NCBI GenBank assembly: GCA_964479375.1
Contig: CAYZKD010000002.1
Span: forward strand, 4,523-68,522
Length of the DNA stretch: 64,000 bases
From: CAYXTC01 sp964479375
Lineage (GTDB): Bacteria > Patescibacteriota > Minisyncoccia > Minisyncoccales > GWA2-38-27
Direction: 5' to 3'
Shown: positions 58,548 to 64,000 of the stretch, one piece after another
Layout: each line of letters starts with the position of its first letter
How positions within the stretch are numbered: position 1 is the first letter of the stretch
The notes under the pieces: generated by a model
Databases searched by the model: none
The model's input: only the letters and a program-made list of their open reading frames with translations
Told to the model about the DNA's origin: nothing
Translations under genes and position numbers: made by a program

Positions 58548-59930
58548 TTAGAACTTAAAATCCAAGTCGGAAATAGAGGGCTTTTCTTCTTTTCTCTCCT
58601 CTTTGGGGGCAGGTCGCTCTTTCTTTTCTGAGGGGATTTCTTTTTCGGAAGCCTCGGATGGCTTTTCTCCCCCCGAAAGAGCGTTTTCCTGATCCTCCTC
58701 CTCGGCCAGTTCCTTTATTTGCTCTACTATCTCGCTTCCTCTATTAATTAGGTTTTCAAGCTTGCTGTCTATCTTTCTAATGCTGGCGTCTATTTTGTTT
58801 TTTTCTTCTTCTAATTTCCACCTCTCCTCTTCTGCCTTTCTGCGCTTAGAAGTGGCAGCCCATCTTTCTTTTTCTAGTTTCTGCTTTTCTATCAACTCTT
58901 CTGTTGCCTTCTCCTCTTCTGATATCAGTTTTACTTCTTTTTCTATCTGTTCTTCTTCAGAAAGTGCCTTATCCAATTCCTTTCTTAATTTAGCGGACTG
59001 CTCTAAAAGGCCGCTTTTTTCTTTTTGGAAATTTTTCTTGTTTTCTTGGAGCGTTTTCAAAAGTTTCTTTAGGCCGATCTTTTTAAGGCTGTCCTCTACT
59101 TTTCGGGTTTTTTCCTCCAGGTCCTTTCTTTTCTCTAAAAGAGCGCTTTTTTTCCTGTCTATTTCCTGAAACCTCCTGTCTATTTCAATAACTTTTTTAT
59201 CTACTTCGTTTATTTTTTGATCCCAGGGCCACCTGTTTTTCTCTATTTCTTGTCTTTTTTCTTCGGCCCGCCACCTTTTCTTTTCTATTTCCCTTTTCTT
59301 TTTAGGGTCCTCGACTGTGCTTTCTTCTTTCTCCAATTTAGCCACTTTTTGTTCTTGTTGATTCTCTCTTTCTGTGAGAAACCTCAATTTCTTTTTTATA
59401 TTCTCAATTTCCTGGATAAGCTCTTCTTTTGGGACGGCCAAAGGAGTTTTTTGGGATTCCAGTTCTGATATTTTTCTGTCTATCTCTTCCTGTTTTTCTC
59501 TTAGGAGTTCTTTTTGGGAAGTAAGGAATTCCTCTTTTTCCTCGGAGGTGCTTTCTGCTTTAGCCTTCTCCTTGCTTCTTTTTCTTATTCTGGAGATTTC
59601 CTCCTCTCTTCTCTCCTCCTCCTCTCTTCTCTCCTCCTCCTCTCTCCTCTTCTCCTTATCCTCCTCTCTTCTCTTCTTCTCCTCCTCCTCTCTTCTCTTC
59701 TCCTCCTCTCTCCTCTTTTCTCGTTTTTCTCTTTCTATTCTCATCTGTTCCCTGGCTTCTTTTTCTTTTATGTCTTGCCTTTGGTCTTCTGCTTGCGGGG
59801 CAGGAGATGCTTTTTGATTCTTAGAAACCTCCTCCTTTTCCTCTAGGGATTCTCCTCGTCTTAGCCGAGCAAGGTCTTTCTTCATCGTTCTTATGTCTGT
59901 TTTTTTAATGAAGTTTTCCTTTTCCGGCAT
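58548..59930 (-). CDS. Long charged coiled-coil protein
   Basis: 460 residues, no membrane span and no catalytic motif. A run of Arg/Glu repeats of the type KRREEEKRREEEEKKRREED covers about residues 70-115, followed by heptad-patterned helices (KLEKEESTVEDPKKKREIEK, WRAEEKRQEIEKNRWPWDQK, LLEKRKDLEEKTRKVEDSLK) up to about 390, then an acidic tail ending SISDLDFKF. The same start MPEKENF is seen in other CPR proteins as far as I recall. It lies between pnp and the peptidoglycan-binding protein on one strand, with 4-5 bp gaps. A cytoskeletal or scaffold role is a guess. Confidence 0.75.
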   Translation of the reverse strand: MPEKENFIKKTDIRTMKKDLARLRRGESLEEKEEVSKNQKASPAPQAEDQRQDIKEKEAREQMRIEREKREKRREEEKRREEEEKKRREEDKEKRREEEERREEEERREEEISRIRKRSKEKAKAESTSEEKEEFLTSQKELLREKQEEIDRKISELESQKTPLAVPKEELIQEIENIKKKLRFLTERENQQEQKVAKLEKEESTVEDPKKKREIEKKRWRAEEKRQEIEKNRWPWDQKINEVDKKVIEIDRRFQEIDRKKSALLEKRKDLEEKTRKVEDSLKKIGLKKLLKTLQENKKNFQKEKSGLLEQSAKLRKELDKALSEEEQIEKEVKLISEEEKATEELIEKQKLEKERWAATSKRRKAEEERWKLEEEKNKIDASIRKIDSKLENLINRGSEIVEQIKELAEEEDQENALSGGEKPSEASEKEIPSEKKERPAPKEERKEEKPSISDLDFKF

Positions 59931-59934
59931 AACG

Positions 59935-62034
59935 TTATTTGCTTTTATTTTCTAAAAGCTTTAAGCTTATTTTATTTTTTTCGTCAATTGAGATCACTTT
60001 TACTGCAACAATGTCTCCTACTTTTACCACATCTTCTACTTTGTTAACCCTGCCTTCTGCTAATTTAGAGATATGGATAAGCCCGTCTTGTCCTGGCAAT
60101 ACTCCCACAAAGGCCCCGAAGTCTGTTATCTTTTTCACTTCTCCTTCCAGAACTTCTCCTACCTCTACCTCTTTGGTAATGTCTTTTATCCATTTTATCG
60201 CTCTATTCGCCGACTCCGCATCTTTTGTGGTTACAAATACCTCCCCGCTGTCTTCTACGTCTACTGTGGCACCCGTCTTTTCTATGATTTCTTTAATTAC
60301 AGATCCGCCCGGGCCGATAACTGCTCCGATCTTGTCCGGATTAATCTGTAATCGTTCTATTCTGGGGGCGTAAGGAGAAAGTTCTTTTCTGGGTTCTTTT
60401 ATCGTTTTGTCCTGAATGCTTAAGATGTGTTCTCTGGCACTTTTTGCTTTTTGCAGAGCTTCTTCTATAATCTTGGCGTCAACGCCGTCTATTTTAACAT
60501 CCATTTGGATTGCCGTAATGCCCTGACTCGTTCCTGCCACTTTAAAGTCCATGTCTCCGTGATGGTCTTCCGGCCCTTGGATGTCTGTTAATACCTTGTA
60601 TTTGTCCTCTCCTCGCATTAATCCCATGGCTATTCCGGCGACAGAGCCCTTTACGGGAACGCCTGCGTCCATTAAGGACAAAGAAGTTCCTGACACAGAG
60701 GCCATAGAAGTGGATCCGTTAGAGGATAAGATTTCAGTAACTATCCTGATGGCATAGGGAAACTCTTCCTTAGAAGGAAGAACGGGCAAGATCGCTTTTT
60801 CTGCTAAGTGTCCGTGTCCTATTTCCCTTCTCCCCGGCCCCCTTAGGGGCTTAGCGTCTCCTGCGCAATAAGGGGGAAAATTATAGTGATGCATAAATCT
60901 TTTCTCCCTGGTTATTTCCATTCCTTCTATCAGGCGGCTGTCTTCAGGCCCTCCTAGAGTTAAGAAAGAAAGGGCTTTGGTTTTCCCTCTGCAGAACAGG
61001 CCTGACCCATGAGACCTGGGGAGAACCCCTGCTTCGCAGGAAATATCTCTTACTTCGTCTAGTTTTCTGCCGTCTGGCCTCTTTTCGTATTTTATAATAT
61101 TCTCGTGGATGAGTCGATCAACTTCCCGGTCAAGGTAATCACTGGCATATTTTATTTTATCCTCGTCTTCTGGATGGTTCTGCTTTAAGTGTTCGGTGAG
61201 ATTCTTCTTCAGAGAAGAAAGATCTTTTTCTCTTTTGATCTTGTCTTTCTGATAAATAGCTTTTTCCAGTTCTTTTTTTAAGAAAGAGTCTATTTCTTTT
61301 TCTAAAGATTTATCTTTTTCAGGCTCTGAGAGAATTGTCTTTTCTTTCCCCTCTTTTTCAATAATATCTTGCTGGAAGGCAAAAAGTTCTCTCAGGGGCT
61401 TTTCCGCTTCTCTCAGGGCCTCTAGAATGTCTTGCTCTCTTGTTTGCTGACCCTCTCCCTCAATCATGTTCACAAGGAGGTCCTCTCCTTCTGCAATTCC
61501 CGCAAAAACAATATCCAGGTCGCTTCCTTCTCTTTCTTCGTAGGTCGGGTTGATAATAAGCTTTCCATTGGTTCTGCATACCCTTGCTGCGCTAATGGGT
61601 CCCTGCCATGGGATATCGGAAACACCCAAGGCGACAGAGGTGGCCATCATGCTCAAAACATCGGGGTCATTTTGGTCGTCCCAGGCAAAAATAGTTGCTA
61701 TCACTTGAATTTCTCTTGATAAGTTTTTGGGAAAACGAGGCCTAATAGTTCTATCTATTAACCTGGCGTTACAGATTGCTTCGTCGCTGGGCCTGCCCTC
61801 CCTTCTGGTATAGCGGCTTCCCTTAATGGCGCCTGCTGCGTAGAATTTTTCTTCGTAGTCCACGGTTAACGGGAAAAACCCTATATCTTTCTCCTCTCCC
61901 ATCACCGCAGTAGATAGAACAACAGTGTCTCCGCATCTTGCCAGAGCACTGCCGTTGGTTTGTTCTGTCCAGTCTTTTAATTGTATAGTAATCTCTTTAT
62001 CTCCGATTGTTTTTTTATATGTTTTTTCCGGCAT
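59935..62034 (-). CDS. pnp: Polyribonucleotide nucleotidyltransferase (PNPase)
   Basis: 699 residues. 3'-5' phosphorolytic exoribonuclease. Two RNase PH-like domains (YTRREGRPSDEAICNARLID and GHGHLAEKAILPVLPSKEEF), active-site DVKIDGVDAKIIEEAL, then KH (INPDKIGAVIGPGGSVIKEI) and S1 (GEVKKITDFGAFVGVLPGQD) domains. All catalytic regions are present. The usual rpsO-pnp order is kept, with the NYN-domain gene inserted between them, 2 bp away from pnp. Confidence 0.97.
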   Translation of the reverse strand: MPEKTYKKTIGDKEITIQLKDWTEQTNGSALARCGDTVVLSTAVMGEEKDIGFFPLTVDYEEKFYAAGAIKGSRYTRREGRPSDEAICNARLIDRTIRPRFPKNLSREIQVIATIFAWDDQNDPDVLSMMATSVALGVSDIPWQGPISAARVCRTNGKLIINPTYEEREGSDLDIVFAGIAEGEDLLVNMIEGEGQQTREQDILEALREAEKPLRELFAFQQDIIEKEGKEKTILSEPEKDKSLEKEIDSFLKKELEKAIYQKDKIKREKDLSSLKKNLTEHLKQNHPEDEDKIKYASDYLDREVDRLIHENIIKYEKRPDGRKLDEVRDISCEAGVLPRSHGSGLFCRGKTKALSFLTLGGPEDSRLIEGMEITREKRFMHHYNFPPYCAGDAKPLRGPGRREIGHGHLAEKAILPVLPSKEEFPYAIRIVTEILSSNGSTSMASVSGTSLSLMDAGVPVKGSVAGIAMGLMRGEDKYKVLTDIQGPEDHHGDMDFKVAGTSQGITAIQMDVKIDGVDAKIIEEALQKAKSAREHILSIQDKTIKEPRKELSPYAPRIERLQINPDKIGAVIGPGGSVIKEIIEKTGATVDVEDSGEVFVTTKDAESANRAIKWIKDITKEVEVGEVLEGEVKKITDFGAFVGVLPGQDGLIHISKLAEGRVNKVEDVVKVGDIVAVKVISIDEKNKISLKLLENKSK

Positions 62035-62036
62035 AA

Positions 62037-62543
62037 CTATTTTTTAAGCAAATATTTATCAGAACTTTTATCCAAGTCGACAAACTCATCAACTTCTTCA
62101 ATTAATTCTGAAGAGGTTGATCTTCCAAAGGACATAGCTTCTACCCTTTTTCCCTGGTTTTTAAGATATTCCACAAGAGAAACAAAATCTCCGTCTCCTG
62201 AAGCCAGCACCAGAACATCTACGCTCGGGGCCATTCTAATGGCATCTATGACAATGCCTACGTCCCAGTCCGCCTTTTTGGCTCCTCCGTAAAATTCTTT
62301 GAGTTCTTTCACTCTTGTCTCAATCCCCAATTTAATCAAGGCCTCGAAAAAAGGTTTTTCCTCGCCAGTTTTTGTTTTGACAACATAAGCGAAAGCCCGA
62401 ATCAGGTTTCTGTTGCTTACTCCCGTTTTCAGAATTTCTCCAAAGTTGACGCGGGCGTTGTTGTAAAGGTTTTTGGCAGAGTGATAGAGGTTTTGTACAT
62501 CAATTAAAACCCCCACTCTCTGGCCCTTGTGTTTTATAATCAT
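62037..62543 (-). CDS. NYN (PIN-like) domain protein, LabA/DUF88 type
   Basis: 168 residues. The PIN-like core shows the first acidic site in VGVLIDVQNLYHSAKNL, a second in KADWDVGIVIDAIRM and a third in DVLVLASGDGDFVSLVEYL, followed by GKRVEAMSFG. NYN domains are metal-dependent ribonucleases of the PIN superfamily. Its place between rpsO and pnp suggests a role in RNA decay or processing with PNPase. Could also be a non-catalytic regulator. Confidence 0.9.
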   Translation of the reverse strand: MIIKHKGQRVGVLIDVQNLYHSAKNLYNNARVNFGEILKTGVSNRNLIRAFAYVVKTKTGEEKPFFEALIKLGIETRVKELKEFYGGAKKADWDVGIVIDAIRMAPSVDVLVLASGDGDFVSLVEYLKNQGKRVEAMSFGRSTSSELIEEVDEFVDLDKSSDKYLLKK

Positions 62544-62561
62544 AGGAATAGAAAAATAGGT

Positions 62562-62828
62562 TTATTTCTTAAGCCCTATTTTTTTAATAAGCCCTTTGTA
62601 TTTTTTCTCACTTTTCTCTTTTAGGCAACTGAGCAGCCTCTTTCTTTTGGAAACCATATCTAAAAGCCCCTTTTTAGAATGCAGATCCTTGGGGTGTTTT
62701 TTTAAATGGGAAAGGAGTCTTTTTATCTCCTCTGTAAGCAAAACAATCTGCACTTCGGCAGATCCCGTGTCCCTATCATGGAGATTGTGGCTTTTTATAA
62801 TTTTCTGTTTTTCTTCTGCTGTTAACAT
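62562..62828 (-). CDS. rpsO: Ribosomal protein S15 (uS15)
   Basis: 88 residues. The signature is HDRDTGSAEVQIVLLTEEIK and HLKKHPKDLHSKKGLLDMVS; the protein binds 16S rRNA helices 20-22. S15 is known in several bacteria to repress its own mRNA by binding a structured leader. Here the gene is preceded by a leader with an outer stem and inner hairpins, so autoregulation is plausible. 18 bp before the NYN gene. Confidence 0.97.
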   Translation of the reverse strand: MLTAEEKQKIIKSHNLHDRDTGSAEVQIVLLTEEIKRLLSHLKKHPKDLHSKKGLLDMVSKRKRLLSCLKEKSEKKYKGLIKKIGLKK

Positions 62829-62843
62829 ATTTAATTATTAATT

Positions 62844-62994
62844 AGAGCACAGGGTCAAATCGCTCATCTCCCTGAAATGAGATGATTTCAAGACTTGTTG
62901 ACAAGGCGCAGTTTGTGCAATGTCTGAGGAGGCGCAACGAAGAAATTAGTTGTTCTCTATCTTTTCGGAGGATGATAATTCAAATCCTGTGCTC
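62844..62994 (-). promoter_or_regulatory. Structured 5' leader of rpsO, candidate autoregulatory RNA
   Basis: On the minus strand AGAGCACAGG (62985-62994) pairs perfectly with CCTGTGCTCT (62844-62853) and encloses about 130 nt, including a hairpin CATCTC/GAGATG and the motif TTTGAATTATCATCCTCC. The outer stem ends 15 bp before the rpsO ATG. TATAAT at 63007-63012 (minus) is the likely -10 box, so transcription starts near 63000. Confidence 0.6.
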
Positions 62995-63069
62995 TTATTT
63001 ATTTCAATTATACAACCTTTTAATAAAAAGAAAAGAAAGTGGAATTTTCTTGAATTGTGAAAATTCGTG

Positions 63070-63142
63070 TCCGCCCACCAGGAGTCGAACCTGGAACTCA
63101 CGGCTTAAGAGGCCGTTACTCTGCCAATTGAGTTATGGGCGG
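63070..63142 (-). tRNA. tRNA-Lys(CTT)
   Basis: Minus-strand cloverleaf: acceptor CCGCCCA/TGGGCGG, anticodon loop CTCTTAA (anticodon CTT, reading AAG), T arm CAGGTTCGACTCCTG. No CCA encoded. It lies between the rpsO leader and the pilin-like gene, on the same strand. Confidence 0.95.
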
Positions 63143-63168
63143 GGACAGGATATTGTGGGCTATCCTTT

Positions 63169-63888
63169 TTATCGTCTGTTCTTGCAGGTAAAACTTCCTT
63201 GTGGATCACTTTCCCATTTACATTTACTTCCTAGGCTATCGCAACACTCTTTGTTGGTCTGACAATCGGCGCAATTGTCTGTATATTTAGAACACACGCA
63301 CTTGTCTTCGTATATACCCTCGACCCAGAAACATCCAGGAACTTGCCTGCAAGCAGCCTCATTTCTGGGAATGAAATCGGGCGGGGTGCTGGAGGGCGGG
63401 GTGACGCTTTCTGAATCACACTCTATTTCCCACCACCCTTCTCTTAAGCCGGTCCATTCTGATGTGCCTATCGCCTGGAAGAAAAGGCCCACAAGAAGCC
63501 AGGCGCCGTAGATTATTATGAATCCTATTACTACAGAGGTGAAAACTTTCTTTGCCTGACCGACTAACTTTGGTCCTCCTTTTTCTGTCATTTCTCCCAT
63601 GCCGCTATAGGCGAATATATACATAAATCCTCCGATAGCCAGCATTAAGGCCCCGATGGCGGGGACTAAGGGGAAGTAGTTGTTATAAATAGTAGGAACC
63701 AACAGGAAGTCAATAATCCTATCAAACATTACAAAAAAATCACAAAGAGTGCAAGGATCTCCTGGTCCGCCACAAGGGACTAACCCTGTCTGATAGCCGT
63801 TGGCGGAGACAACGAAAGGAAAAAAAAGCAAAACTCCAAAAAATAAAATAAACTCTTTTATTCTCGTTTTTAAAAAAAGGTAAGTCAT
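63169..63888 (-). CDS. Exported VirB2/TrbC-like protein with Cys-rich tail
   Basis: 239 residues. A hydrophobic start or signal peptide (FILFFGVLLFFPFVVSANGY), then two membrane spans (LVPAIGALMLAIGGFMYIFA, VFTSVVIGFIIIYGAWLLVG) joined by the short cytoplasmic loop GEMTEKGGPKLVGQAKK. This is the pilin topology seen in the three fusion genes of the secretion operon. The exported tail has about 14 cysteines (CRQVPGCFW, CVCSKYTDNCADCQTNKECC), suggesting disulfides. Probably a subunit of the same apparatus. tRNA-Lys follows on the same strand 26 bp away. Confidence 0.8.
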   Translation of the reverse strand: MTYLFLKTRIKEFILFFGVLLFFPFVVSANGYQTGLVPCGGPGDPCTLCDFFVMFDRIIDFLLVPTIYNNYFPLVPAIGALMLAIGGFMYIFAYSGMGEMTEKGGPKLVGQAKKVFTSVVIGFIIIYGAWLLVGLFFQAIGTSEWTGLREGWWEIECDSESVTPPSSTPPDFIPRNEAACRQVPGCFWVEGIYEDKCVCSKYTDNCADCQTNKECCDSLGSKCKWESDPQGSFTCKNRR

Positions 63889-63912
63889 TTTCCAAAGTTA
63901 TTTTGTGTTTGG

Positions 63913-63918
63913 ATTATA
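63913..63918 (-). promoter_or_regulatory. -10 box upstream of the exported VirB2-like gene
   Basis: TATAAT preceded by TGA (extended -10 type) on the minus strand, 25 bp before the ATG at 63888. No good -35 box is seen. Confidence 0.4.
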
Positions 63919-64000
63919 TCAAACTTATATCAAAAAGAAAAGAGCTGTATAATGCCACCCATTTTTAGACTCTGCAGGTAAATTAAAGTTTGAAATAGCC

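Noticed and set aside
59514..59846. Leu/Ser-rich plus-strand frames in the coiled-coil gene
   Set aside because: Complement of Glu/Arg/Lys codons; they look like membrane proteins only because of base composition.
1..64000. Recoded TGA (Gracilibacteria or SR1 code)
   Set aside because: Conserved genes such as mutM end in TGA at the expected length, and no in-frame TGA is needed within housekeeping genes.

Overview
The window looks like a chromosomal segment of a Candidate Phyla Radiation (Patescibacteria) bacterium, most like Parcubacteria. The signs are very small intergenic spaces, a reduced set of short housekeeping proteins, single-domain versions of enzymes (a stand-alone PolA-type 5'-3' exonuclease), a streamlined MurE-like ligase, and a VirB4/VirB6/PrgI/pilin-type secretion apparatus with a PilB ATPase. 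Many genes end in TGA, so the standard code applies rather than the recoded-TGA code of Gracilibacteria or SR1. The exact lineage cannot be fixed from sequence reading alone.

Left end (1-3340): an edge-truncated DNA methyltransferase with an XRE regulator, a GC-rich stretch full of palindromes, and a large serine recombinase. The recombinase lies between two perfect 134-bp inverted repeats; the right one ends in the 3' end of tRNA-Ser(CGA). This looks like an integrated or rearranged mobile element. tRNA-Arg(CCG) follows.

3319-13895: a Trm9-like methyltransferase divergent from Elp3 (probable wobble-uridine tRNA modification), a NIF3-like protein, RtcB, two small proteins, a candidate structured RNA, a MurE-like ligase, a frameshifted ORF, RuvA and UvrB. 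13991-23537: radical SAM protein, S20, HolA, MutM, a two-component cluster (histidine kinase plus two receivers), 5'-3' exonuclease, TsaE, PilB, a candidate ncRNA with its own consensus-like promoter, and RuvB. 23551-31012: three secreted proteins (HhH plus lamin-tail; HAF-like repeats; a 1610-residue Gly-rich surface protein). 31165-35715: YebC-RuvC, TyrRS and a class A penicillin-binding protein.

35761-45592: one long operon for a type IV secretion/pilus-like machine: small protein, PrgI, VirB4 N-terminal-like protein, VirB4 ATPase, a membrane protein, then three large proteins that each begin with a signal peptide and a VirB2/TrbC-like pilin module and continue into unrelated exported domains. 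The first contains 20/40-residue tandem repeats and two 100-N assembly gaps. A VirB6/TrbL-like channel (52023-54287) and a fourth pilin-like protein (63169-63888) lie apart. 45604-50372 is the conserved origin region (jag-yidC-yidD-rnpA-rpmH divergent from dnaA-dnaN, with DnaA-box-like motifs between dnaA and dnaN). The right end carries an SPFH protein, RsmA, a LysM/M23 endopeptidase, a peptidoglycan-binding membrane protein, a coiled-coil protein, PNPase, a NYN-domain protein and S15 with a structured leader, then tRNA-Lys(CTT).

A 140-bp element ending in a terminator hairpin occurs twice (after ruvC and after dnaN), and its hairpin occurs a third time near 9070. The strongest leads for something undescribed are the pilin-fusion secretion operon, the 140-bp repeat, the promoter-driven ncRNA at 22338-22477, and the inverted-repeat-flanked recombinase.
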